This document shows, piece after piece, positions 27,396 to 35,286 of a stretch of 64,000 bases of DNA (its first letter is position 1; each line of letters begins with the position of its first letter). The position numbers were made by a program, and so were the translations under genes. Source of the stretch: Streptomyces iconiensis (GTDB lineage: Bacteria > Actinomycetota > Actinomycetes > Streptomycetales > Streptomycetaceae); assembly GCF_028657195.3 (NCBI RefSeq), contig NZ_JANCPR020000029.1, forward strand, positions 1 through 64,000. The letters run 5' to 3'. The notes below the pieces were generated by a model. It saw only the letters and a list, made by a program, of their open reading frames with translations, was not told where the DNA came from and made no database searches.

Positions 27396-27439
27396 GTGTG
27401 CGATTCTGTCATCCGCCCGGCGTTCCCCGGCTGGTGCGG

Positions 27440-28224
27440 TCAGGGCAGGGCACGGTGCATCTGGGCGGCGAGGCCGCGGTCGGGCCAGGGCATCAGTCCG
27501 CCTTCGTCCAGCCCCTCGGGTTTGAGGCTTTGAATCGCGGCTGTCATGGCACGGGAGAGGGTTCCGGTGCAGGTGTGGAAGGCGGCCATGGTCAGGGTGC
27601 CGGTCTCCTGACTGCGCAGGGCGTACCAGATACGCAGGAGCATGAGCGAGGTCAGGGGCCCGGGCGCGGTGACCGGGACGGTGTGGATGATCTCGGAGCC
27701 CCGTTCCTCGGACTCCAGCTCGGTGACCTGGGAGGCCCAGTGCTGGCCGGTGCGCAGTTCCCCCGGGTGGTGTGGAGGAGGTAGAGGCATTCCGCGGAGG
27801 CGGGCTTGCCCGCGCCGGCGGAGAACTGCCAGAGGAACTCGGCCTGCTCGTCGCGGTCGGCCAGGTGGAGCAGGCAGGCGAAGACGAACGCGCTGTCCGG
27901 GTCGATCTGGTGGGTGGCGGCCAGGTTCTGGATGCGTTCGGCGGCGTGGGGGGCGCGGATGGTCAGCGAGGCGAGCGCGCGCAGTTCCCGGGCGGCCCTC
28001 TCCCGGCGGGGAGAGGGCGCGGCCAAGCCCGCGCCGGGGGAAGGGCCGAGGGAGGCCGGGCCGAGCGCGGGCTGTGGGAATCCGCCCCCGGTGCCGCGCT
28101 CTACCGTGTCGGCGTAGTCGTCGACGACTCTGCGGTAGGCGGCCCGCTCCTTTTGCCCTTCGAGTTCCGCGTCGAGGAAGGGGATGTAGGCGTCCTTCAG
28201 GAGTTCGTCCAGGGTGGGCGGCAT
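27440..28224 (-). pseudogene. sigma-operon partner protein, one frameshift
   Basis: The gene starts MPPTLDELLKDAYIPFLDAE behind GAGGAG and reads to about residue 150 (ECLYLLHTTRG). It then continues as ELRTGQHWASQVTELESEER in another frame to a stop at 27440. The break coincides with a run of five C at about 27760, so a sequencing error is possible. The protein would be about 260 residues, helical and of unknown function. It lies 12 bases downstream of the sigma-factor gene. Confidence 0.5.
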
Positions 28225-28236
28225 GGGCGGTGCTCC

Positions 28237-28819
28237 TCAGTTCTCGTCGCGGTTGGCGCCCAGCTCGATGCCGAGTTCCTGGGCGAGTCGCTGCTTGGCG
28301 TGCTGGCGGTGGGAGCGCACGGTGGCCTCGTCGACTCCCATGATGCGGGCGGTTTTCGCGGTGGTGTAGCTCAGGACGTAGTCCAGGACCACCGTGTCGA
28401 GCTGGCGGGCGGGGAGGCGGGCGATGGCCGGGTAAAGGCCCACGCTGCTCTCCATCGCGGCGAACTCGCCGCGGGTGTCCTCCAGCACCGCCCTGCTGAC
28501 CCTGGCGAAGAGCGCCGTCTCGGGGAGGGCGGAGGGGCGGTCCTCCAGGAGGAGGACCTCGTTCACGGCCTCCTTCAGATGGGCCCAGGCGCTCGCGTGC
28601 GGGTTGGCCTCTTCCACCAGCCGGTTCCAGCCCTTGAGGAGGCTGAGGAAGACCAGGTGGACCACGCGAGCGGCAGGCCTGGCGGTCGCCGAGCTGGAGT
28701 TCGGCGTAGTGGAGGTAGGCGCGCTGATAGTGCCGGTGGAAGGCGCGGAAGGCCAGCCGGCGCCGGTGTTCCTGCGCGGCGGCACGAAGCGTCCTGGGGT
28801 CATCCCCGGGGTGCGTCAC
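28237..28819 (-). pseudogene. sigma-70 family RNA polymerase sigma factor, one frameshift
   Basis: The C-terminal part (LPARQLDTVVLDYVLSYTTA, then KTARIMGVDEATVRSHRQ) is a sigma region 4 helix-turn-helix. The N-terminal part starts at GTG 28819 (THPGDDPRTLRAAAQEH, then FRAFHRHYQRAYLHYAEL) in another frame, and the break lies near 28670. If the shift is genuine the gene is dead. It overlaps the small membrane gene upstream by GTGA and is followed by the gene at 27440, forming a three-gene unit of membrane peptide, sigma factor and partner. Confidence 0.6.
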
Positions 28820-29019
28820 GCCCGCTCCCCCTTTTCGGCGCTCAGGCCGGCCTCGGAGGCCGGGGGCTGCGGGCGGGCGTCGCGGCCGCGCTCGGTCAGT
28901 GACGCGACCCCCGCCATGACGCCCGCGGCCAGTCCGCGCCGCACCAGACGTACGGCGTCCGGCACGAACACCCGAGCGGCTGTGGCCGCCAGCACACCGA
29001 TCAGCAGCATCTGCAACAC
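28816..29019 (-). CDS. small membrane protein at the head of the sigma operon
   Basis: 67 residues from GTG 29019, chosen because AAAGGA lies eight bases upstream. The ATG three codons later lacks such a site. One hydrophobic helix at the N-terminus (LLIGVLAATAARVFV) is followed by a basic-then-acidic tail. The stop overlaps the sigma gene start by four bases. A membrane-bound regulator of the sigma factor would fit the layout, without direct evidence. Confidence 0.5.
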   Translation of the reverse strand: MLQMLLIGVLAATAARVFVPDAVRLVRRGLAAGVMAGVASLTERGRDARPQPPASEAGLSAEKGERA

Positions 29020-29436
29020 AGAGTGATTCCTTTCATCCGGAGGCACTGTCGGCGCTCCCCCGTCGGCCAACTTGGCTTTGTGCCCGAGGACTTCGATGTC
29101 CTCGGTGACCAGCTAAGCGTTCGGGAAGGGGCAAACGTGGAAGTGCTCCGGAAGGAAAAAGCCCACGGTGACCGGCCACACACGGTTAGTGCCCCTCACC
29201 TGCACATTCACGAACGAGTTGTGACCGGCACCACATGGAAATCATGTTTACCTACACTCCGGCGTAGACCTGTCCACTTCGTCACAGACATCTCTCTCAC
29301 CCCACCCGTTACAACAGCAACATGCCCCGGGCGCACCACTGTTCGACGGCATCCACCGGCGGACGCCTTACGGGCGCACCCGGAAGCGCCGGGCACCCGG
29401 GAGGTGAGCCGGAGCATCCCGGGCTATACGTGGCAT
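29020..29436. other. divergent intergenic region
   Basis: A 417-base gap between the sigma operon (left) and the YjzC-ligase pair (right). It is less GC-rich around 29140-29290, as expected of promoters, but no clear promoter or operator could be assigned. Confidence 0.4.
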
Positions 29437-29616
29437 ATGGAGAAAAACGAGCGGTACCGGCCGGGGGAGACCGTCCCGGCCAGCGGCATCTACGAGTGCG
29501 ACTGCGGCCAGGAGCACCACTGGAGCACCGACGTGCGCGGGCACACCTTCCCGCCCCTCCCCGCGGGCTGCCCGGGGAGCACCTGGGGTCTGCGGACCAG
29601 AGCCCACCAGGAGTGA
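29437..29616 (+). CDS. YjzC-like small protein
   Basis: 59 residues: MEKNERYRPGETVPASGIYE, then CDCGQEHHWS. The RY.PGE.VP.SG.Y.C pattern is that of the YjzC-like family of small cysteine-containing proteins. The histidines and cysteines (CDCGQEHH) could bind a metal. Its stop overlaps the DNA ligase start by GTGA. Confidence 0.65.
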   Translation: MEKNERYRPGETVPASGIYECDCGQEHHWSTDVRGHTFPPLPAGCPGSTWGLRTRAHQE

Positions 29617-30625
29617 GCCGGACGCGCCTGGCCGCGCCGCTCGAGCCGATGCTCGCCCGCAGCATTGAAAGCCTTCCCCGGCGTTCCGGGCTGTCGTACG
29701 AACCGAAATGGGACGGCCACCGCTGCCTGGTCTTCGCCCGCCCGGACGCCTCCTTCCTCCAGGCGCGCCGCGGCTCCGGCCTGGGCCGGGCCTTCCCCGA
29801 GGTCGCCCGCGCCGCCGGCGAACTCGCCGCCCGCGAGGACGTCGTCCTGGACGGCGAGTTGGTCGTGCTCGCCCCCGACGAGGCGGTGCTGGACTTCGGC
29901 GCGCTGCAGGCGCGGGCGCGGCGTACGGGCGCCGGCGCCGAACGTGCTGCGCGCAAGCAGCCGGCCCACGTCATCGTCTTCGACATCCTGGAGCTCGACG
30001 GCCACGCAACCATGCGGCTGCCCTACCGCGAGCGCCGCAGCCTCTTGGAGGATCTGTTCGCCCGGCTCGGCCTCCTCGCGCCGTGGACACTGTGCCCGGC
30101 CACCACCGACCCGGAGACGGCGGCCGAGTGGCTGCACCCGGCCTGGGCACGGATCGGATGCGAGGGCTGCGTCATCAAGCCCCTCTCGGCCCCCTACCGT
30201 CCCGGCGAGCGCGGCACCTGGACGAAGCTGCGCTCCCGGGAGACCGCCGAGGCCGTCACCGGCGCGGTCACCGGCCCGCTCACCGCACCGACCACGCTGT
30301 TGCTCGGCCGCTACAACACCAGCGGCACACTGCGCCTGGTAGCCCGCACCAACCCGCTGTCCGCGGCCCCCTGGCCCGCGAGGTCGGAGCGCTCCTCACA
30401 CCGGGCGCGTCCGGGCATCCGTGGAAGCACGCACGCTTCTCCGCGGGGTGGGTCACCGACGAGATCCTCGACCACCGGTGCGTCGCCCCGGAGTTGGTCT
30501 TCGAGTTCTCCGGCGACGCCGCCGTGGACATGGGGCGCTTCCGTCACCCGGTGCGCCCTGTGCGGCCCCGGCTGGAGATGTCCCCCGGCGACGCGCCCCT
30601 CTTCCGCGCTGAGACCAGGCACTGA
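29613..30625 (+). pseudogene. ATP-dependent DNA ligase, one frameshift near the C-terminus
   Basis: An ATP-dependent ligase of the short bacterial type used in end-joining repair. Motif I with the adenylated lysine is YEPKWDGHR near residue 30. VVLDGELVVL and VIFDILELDG-like motifs follow (here VIVFDILELDG), then EGCVIKPLSAPYRPG. The OB-fold part continues to about 30365. There a run of C residues separates two frames, and the remainder (GWVTDEILDHRCVAPELVFE) reads one frame over to 30625. With one base restored, the protein would be about 337 residues. This may be a real mutation or a read error. It is coupled to the YjzC-like gene. Confidence 0.7.
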
Positions 30626-30661
30626 GCTCTACCGTGCCGTGCTGCGCAGGTTGCCGGGCGG

Positions 30662-30830
30662 CTACAGGTGAGGCAGGGGCGGGGTGATGTGGGTGACGTG
30701 GGTGATGGCAACCATCTCGAGGCGGGGCAGGGGCAGGGCGAGTACCAGCCTCCGGTGGGCAGATCGATGCGGCGTACTCCGTCGGGGGCCGCCGTGGTCG
30801 AGCCCGGCGCCCACATCCGTTTTGACATGA
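30662..30830 (-). pseudogene. decayed copy of the toxin-like gene at 26120
   Basis: Two frames together give GLDHGG, DGVRRIDLPTGGW and LALPLPRLEMVAITHV, clearly matching GPDHGGPGGVRRIDLPTGGW and LVLPLPRLGLIEITRI of the gene at 26120. The N-terminal half is absent. There is a frameshift within the RIDLPTGGW region and no partner antitoxin remains. Confidence 0.7.
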
Positions 30831-30861
30831 TTAGAACGTTGTTCCATACTTGCTATGGAAC
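30822..30861 (+). promoter_or_regulatory. promoter with overlapping operators for the monooxygenase gene
   Basis: A consensus -35 (TTGACA, 30822-30827), a 17-base spacer and a -10-like CATACT (30845-30850). Two palindromes overlap it: GAAC-GTT-GTTC at 30834-30844 and GTTCCATA with TATGGAAC (five-base spacer) at 30841-30861. A repressor here would block polymerase directly. This is a rare clear consensus promoter in this window. Confidence 0.7.
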
Positions 30862-30926
30862 GGTATACCAGTAGCGGAGGAGCGGCTCGCGCCAGACGCC
30901 CCGTCGCTACACACAAGGAGACAGAC

Positions 30927-31241
30927 ATGGCACTGCAGGACCAGCCCGCCTACCTCATCAAGATGCGCGCCAAGCCCGGACTCGGCGACAAGCTGTTCGC
31001 GCTGGCCACCGAAGGAATGGAGAAGTCGGGGTCCTCCGACCGGTTCATCATCGCCCGCGAGGACGCCGACCCCGACGTGCTGTGGAACATGGAGGTGTTC
31101 CGCAGTCACGAGGCCAAGGACGCCTACGAGAACAGCCCTCTCGCCGACGAGCTGCGCGACGAGATCATCGCCCTCCTCGCCGAGCCGCCCCTGCGGATCG
31201 AAGTCCACCCGTACTCGGCTCTGCCCGCCGACCCGGCCTGA
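30927..31241 (+). CDS. antibiotic biosynthesis monooxygenase (ABM/YgiN-like) protein
   Basis: A 104-residue single-domain ABM-fold protein: AYLIKMRAKPGLGDKLFAL, then LWNMEVFRSHEAKDAYENS. YgiN-type proteins are cofactor-free quinol monooxygenases or related dimeric ferredoxin-like proteins. The residues needed for a specific reaction cannot be judged. AAGGAG precedes the ATG. It is a single-gene unit under a promoter with two operator palindromes, so it is probably inducible, perhaps by quinones or electrophiles (inference). Confidence 0.8.
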   Translation: MALQDQPAYLIKMRAKPGLGDKLFALATEGMEKSGSSDRFIIAREDADPDVLWNMEVFRSHEAKDAYENSPLADELRDEIIALLAEPPLRIEVHPYSALPADPA

Positions 31242-31426
31242 GGACGGCGAGGTGCCCGCCGAACCAGCTCTTCGGCGGGTGTCTCGCCCCTCTCACGCCG
31301 CACCGGCGATCGCGCCGGACTTCACGCCGCCCCTCCGATCGGGGACCAGATCGGGCGCCACCTACCAGCGGGGTGCACGAGACATCACTCGTGCCCATCG
31401 TCATCCCCTGAGCCGGAAAGACCGGC

Positions 31427-31823
31427 ATGGCCCACCGCAACGCGCCCCTGACCGAAACCGGCCGCCTGCGTTTGGCGCAGTGCGTGGTCGACGATCGATG
31501 GCCACTCCGCCGCGCGGCTGAACGCTTCCAAGTCTCGCCCACCACTGCGAAACGGGGGCTGACCGCTACCGCGAGCAGGGAGCAGCTGGGATGACGGATC
31601 GCTCCAGCCGCCCGCACTTCAGCCCCCGTCAGACGCCGACACAAACCGAGCGGCGCATCATCAAAGTCCGCGTCCTGCGCCCCTGGGGCCCAGCCCGCAT
31701 CGCCTACCTGCTCGGCCTCAGCCCCGCCACCGTGCACCGAGTTCTCAGCCGATACCGAATCGCCCGGCTGTCGCATCTGGACCGCACTACAGGCCGCGTC
31801 ACCAACCTCCCCGAACAACATAC
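31427..31823 (+). pseudogene. IS481-family transposase, N-terminal part, interrupted
   Basis: The first piece (APLTETGRLRLAQCVVDDRW, then RRAAERFQVSPTTAKR) and the second (MTDRSSRPHFSPRQTPTQTE, then YLLGLSPATVHRVLSRY) are the two helix-turn-helix units of an IS481 transposase. A frameshift near 31555 separates them. The catalytic part is absent, and the IS701-type element begins at once after residue HT. Confidence 0.75.
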
Positions 31824-33364
31824 CTAGCGGTGGTTTGTTAAACCGGGGAGTAGAGATCAAGCGGGTGACCTGCGCCGACGGCGTTGATCAGGGCTTGGAG
31901 TTCGGGTGGCGGGGGCGCGTTGGTCCAGGCTCGCCAGCAGCGTTGGAGGGTGGTCCAGGGGTCGAGCCAGGCCCGGACGGCGCGGATCGCCTGCGGCCAG
32001 CTGGCTGGTTGGGGCTGGTGGGGTCTGCTTGGTCCCCCTCTCGTCTGGTCCCACCGGCGTGGCAGCCAGCACGACCGTGGGGACGGCGACGGGCTCCTGC
32101 TCCGGAGGTTGGGCGGACCAGGTGTCCCAGCAGAAGGAGAACGCACAGGTGACCAGGGTCTGGTGGCGGCGGATGGCGGTGTCGGAGCGCACCTGGAAGT
32201 CGGCCCAGCCGAGTTCGTCCTTGACCTGCTTGTAGCTCTGCTCGATCCAGTGGCGGATGCTGTAGATTCGGACGACTTCGTGCAGGTCGGCGGCCGGTTC
32301 GGGGCTGTCGTCCCCGCGTGGGCTGCCGGGGCGGGGCAGGTCGGTGGCCAGGTACCAGGTCGACTGTGCGGGCAGCGTGGCCGGGTCGGTGGTGGCCACG
32401 ACCAGGCGGACGTTTCCGTCGGGTCCCCACCAGCCGAGGCGGGCGTCGGCGGCCCACCAGGTCTCGGTGTGCCCGTCGCGGAAGGTGCGCTCCACCGCGG
32501 TCCAGTCCCCTGGGTGCTCGGGGTCCGTCCAGGTCAGAGCGCGGGCGGCGTCGACGGGGGTGTAGGCATTCTTGCCGTAGGCCCAGGTGCCGTGGCCCGG
32601 CTTGAGGGCCATGACGAACGGCAGTCCCGCCGCGTAGAGGTCTCTGCGGAAGCCGTCCTGGTCGCCGTAGGCGCAGTCGGCGGCCACGGCCCGGAAGGTC
32701 AATCCTGCAGCCTTGGCTGTGCGGGCGAGTTCGGCGGCGATCTGCAGCTTGGTGCGGAAGGCGGGGTCGCTCTTGCCTTTGGGGAAGTGGTGGGCGGGGC
32801 TGTAGGGCACGGCGTGCAGCGGGTAGTAGCGGTTCTCGTCGGCCCAGCAGGTGGTCACGGTGACGATGCCGTTGTCGGTCTTGCCCAGCCGGCCCAGCCA
32901 TTGCCGGCCGATGTGAGCGGTCGTCTTCCCGTCCTTGCGGTCCCCGGAGTCGTCGATCACCAGCACCCCGGCGGGGTGCGCCGCCGTCGCGGGGTCGGCC
33001 AGCAGCAGTGCCACCCTGCGGGCGTTGACCTGCTCGTGGTCCCACGTCGACTCGGACAGGAAGAACTGCAGCCGCTGCACCGAGGGATGTTGGGCACCAG
33101 TGACGGGTTCGGTTCCTGCGAGGCAGGTCAGCGTCTTGTTGCGGTCCCGCGGCAGCAGCAGCCCCGCGAGGTACTCGCGGAACCCGTGGCGCTGTGCCAG
33201 TGTGGAGAACAGGTCATCGAAGCGTGCGGCATAGGCTTCCAGCGGGCCCGGAGCGGGCGGACACGGCAGACGACGGGTCATCACAAACTCCTGGGCAGCG
33301 AGGCGACGTTCCTCTGCTACCGGCCTAATACGACCCTGACCCGCCGTCAACAAACCACCGCTAG
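31824..33364 (-). mobile_element. complete IS701-type insertion sequence with CTAG at both ends
   Basis: The ends read CTAGCGGTGGTTTGTT on the left (31824-31839) and its complement on the right (33349-33364). CTAG is its own complement, so it can be the duplicated target or part of the repeat. One transposase gene fills the element. It interrupts an IS481 relic. Confidence 0.85.
31857..33281 (-). CDS. IS701-family transposase
   Basis: 474 residues starting MTRRLPCPPAPGPLEAYAAR at ATG 33281, chosen for AGGAG upstream. The first catalytic Asp lies in GVLVIDDSGDRKDGK and the second in FRAVAADCAYGDQDGF, with a C-terminal YSIRHWIEQSYKQVKDELG carrying Glu. The C-terminal 80 residues are proline-rich and atypical, perhaps reflecting a frameshifted tail. 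The core is intact. Confidence 0.85.
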   Translation of the reverse strand: MTRRLPCPPAPGPLEAYAARFDDLFSTLAQRHGFREYLAGLLLPRDRNKTLTCLAGTEPVTGAQHPSVQRLQFFLSESTWDHEQVNARRVALLLADPATAAHPAGVLVIDDSGDRKDGKTTAHIGRQWLGRLGKTDNGIVTVTTCWADENRYYPLHAVPYSPAHHFPKGKSDPAFRTKLQIAAELARTAKAAGLTFRAVAADCAYGDQDGFRRDLYAAGLPFVMALKPGHGTWAYGKNAYTPVDAARALTWTDPEHPGDWTAVERTFRDGHTETWWAADARLGWWGPDGNVRLVVATTDPATLPAQSTWYLATDLPRPGSPRGDDSPEPAADLHEVVRIYSIRHWIEQSYKQVKDELGWADFQVRSDTAIRRHQTLVTCAFSFCWDTWSAQPPEQEPVAVPTVVLAATPVGPDERGTKQTPPAPTSQLAAGDPRRPGLARPLDHPPTLLASLDQRAPATRTPSPDQRRRRRSPA

Positions 33365-33408
33365 TACTGCAACGGCGTTTGAGGTGACGGGGCGGCAGGT
33401 TGCTCGTT

Positions 33409-33434
33409 GCTTCCCCTCCTCGAGGAGGGGAAGC
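33409..33434. terminator. 26-bp perfect palindrome after the ASCH relic
   Basis: Arms GCTTCCCCTCCTC and GAGGAGGGGAAGC meet with no loop, ending two bases before the ASCH stop codon at 33437. It is a likely terminator for the long minus-strand gene train. Confidence 0.75.
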
Positions 33435-33436
33435 GG

Positions 33437-33735
33437 TCACTCGGGCAGCCGGGTCAGGTGCAGGGCGAAGACGCCGAGGGCTTCCTTCTCGGGCGGGTAG
33501 ATGGCGCGGATCGCGGTGGTGAGCTGGTCTGGGGTCATGTCCGGGCCGCCGATCGCGGCGGCGTCTTCGGCCTCCAGCAGAGCCTGGAAGGAGCCGTACT
33601 CCTTCACGTCGGTGATGCCGGTGTTGAGGGAGGCGTCTTCGCTGGTGAAGTGCAGGATGTCCCCGGCGGCGATTCTGCGGATCTTGGGGTAGCCGACGCG
33701 CACTTCGGTGGTCTTGGCTCCGCTGTCGACCAGGT
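33437..33735 (-). pseudogene. ASCH-domain protein, N-terminally truncated
   Basis: About 95 residues (LVDSGAKTTEVRVGYPKIRR, then GDILHFTSEDASLNT and DQLTTAIRAIYPPEKEALG) form an ASCH domain, an RNA-binding PUA-like fold. Its natural first strand is missing. Upstream in this frame the sequence is out-of-frame antiporter DNA, and the antiporter frame (from 35094) runs into this region in another frame until 33604. A deletion has apparently joined the two genes near 33735. Confidence 0.6.
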
Positions 33736-35094
33736 CTCGTCGTGCTCGCTCTTGCGCAGCTGCTCTTCGGCGCTGTGTTCGACTCGCGCCATGGCCATGC
33801 GCAGCAGCGGAGGGGCCGTCACCGAGGTGGCGATGGCCACGAACAGGATGATGGTGTAGGACGCGGTGTCGAGCACGCCGATGCGCAGGCCGACCGTGGC
33901 GACCACCATTTGCACGACGCCGCGAGCGTTCATTCCCGCCCCCAGCGCCAGGCCCTCCCATTTGGTGAGCTGGCTGGTGCGAGCCCCGATGTAGGCGCCG
34001 GCGAATTTACCGAGGACAGCGATGAACAGTGCCACGATGGCACCAACCAGTACTTCCCCGTGCCGCAGCGCGGTGAGGTCCATTCGCAGAGCGGCACTGG
34101 CCAGGAAGAGAGGGGCCAGGACCCACTGCACCATGGTGCGCAACGGCGCAAGTCGGGCCGGGTCGGCGGCGCCGGGCGTGCCGACCAGGACGCCGGCGAC
34201 GAAGGCGCCGAAGACGGCTTCCATGCCGAGCGCGTGGGTGCTCACGCCGCCCAGCAGAATGATGACGACCGTGATGGCGATGGTCACGCCTGATTCGGTC
34301 GATCGAGTGGCAAGACGCAGGAGGAACCGGACGACGGGCCGGCCGATGAACCACGCCGCGGCGACGAAGCCCACCAAGTACAGAACCGACAAGGAAACGC
34401 TGCCTGCGTGCAGCCCCGCGGTGGCCATCGCCGACACGATCGAGAGCAGGAACCAGCCGACCGCATCGTCGATGGTTCCGGCGGCCAAGGTGAGCTGCCC
34501 GACGTCGCGGTGGAGCAGACCCATGTCCGTGAGCGTCTTCGCGATGACGGGTATGGCGCTGACACACATGGCAACGCCGAAGAACATGGCGAACACCGAC
34601 CGGTCGGTTCCACCAGGCATCAGCGAGTCGACCAGAACATAGCCCGTGGCCACCCCCAGCGCGAGGGGAACCAGCAAGCCGGCGAGGCTGACTCGGATCG
34701 CCGTTCTTCGTCGTCGTTGAAGGACGCCAAGATCGACCTGGACGCCGGTGATACCAACGAGCAGGAGCACTGCCATCTGACTGACCGCGTCGAGTAGATG
34801 CATCTGTGCAGGCTCACGGGGCAGCAACCACTCCGAGAAGCCAGGGGCGAGCTGCGCCAGCAGCGACGGACCGAGCAGCACTCCGGCGAGCAACTCCCCG
34901 ACGACGGCCGGCAGGCCGAACCGGCTGGCCAGGCGCCCCAGGCACAGTGCGAGGAGCAGCAGGACCGCGACCTGGAGCAGGAAGACCAGGACCTGGTGCG
35001 ACGCCAACGGTGGGACTGGAGCGGCAGCAAGCACGGTTGGGCTCCCGAGTGGGTGGGCGATGGGCGGTACGTTCGATCGACTCGCGTCTGGCAT
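33604..35094 (-). CDS. CPA2-type cation/proton antiporter
   Basis: A 496-residue Kef/NapA-like antiporter with about 12 helices. The N-terminal helices (LVFLLQVAVLLLLALCLG) are followed by the family motif around LAAGTIDDAVGWFLLSIVSA, where the acidic pair binds the exchanged ion, and the core ends near PPLLRMAMARVEH. After EQLRKSEHDETW (about 33735) the frame reads antisense-like residues of the ASCH relic and stops at 33604, so the native tail is probably lost. The start is ATG 35094 (MPDASRSNVPPIAHP). It lies 192 bases after cysNC in the same direction, beyond a CCCGCC/GGCGGG hairpin, so it may be the end of the cluster. An export or pH/ion role is inference. Confidence 0.75.
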   Translation of the reverse strand: MPDASRSNVPPIAHPLGSPTVLAAAPVPPLASHQVLVFLLQVAVLLLLALCLGRLASRFGLPAVVGELLAGVLLGPSLLAQLAPGFSEWLLPREPAQMHLLDAVSQMAVLLLVGITGVQVDLGVLQRRRRTAIRVSLAGLLVPLALGVATGYVLVDSLMPGGTDRSVFAMFFGVAMCVSAIPVIAKTLTDMGLLHRDVGQLTLAAGTIDDAVGWFLLSIVSAMATAGLHAGSVSLSVLYLVGFVAAAWFIGRPVVRFLLRLATRSTESGVTIAITVVIILLGGVSTHALGMEAVFGAFVAGVLVGTPGAADPARLAPLRTMVQWVLAPLFLASAALRMDLTALRHGEVLVGAIVALFIAVLGKFAGAYIGARTSQLTKWEGLALGAGMNARGVVQMVVATVGLRIGVLDTASYTIILFVAIATSVTAPPLLRMAMARVEHSAEEQLRKSEHDETWSTAEPRPPKCASATPRSAESPPGTSCTSPAKTPPSTPASPT

Positions 35095-35286
35095 GATCCG
35101 ATCGCCGGCCGGGGCGTTCGGCTTGGGCGAGCGAGTCTTCGAGGCCGCCGTCGCGAGTGATCGGGATGTGGAACGGTTCGTGCGCGTGCCCGCCTCGGCG
35201 GGTGGCGGCTCCATGAGTCCGTTGAGGCAACGGGATCTTTTGATGCCGTCGCGGCCGCGCGCTTTGTGCTGCCGGTCCCCGGATGC

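Noticed and set aside
31884..33500. 538-codon plus-strand open frame
   Set aside because: Antisense to the IS701-type transposase; glycine and valine rich without motifs.
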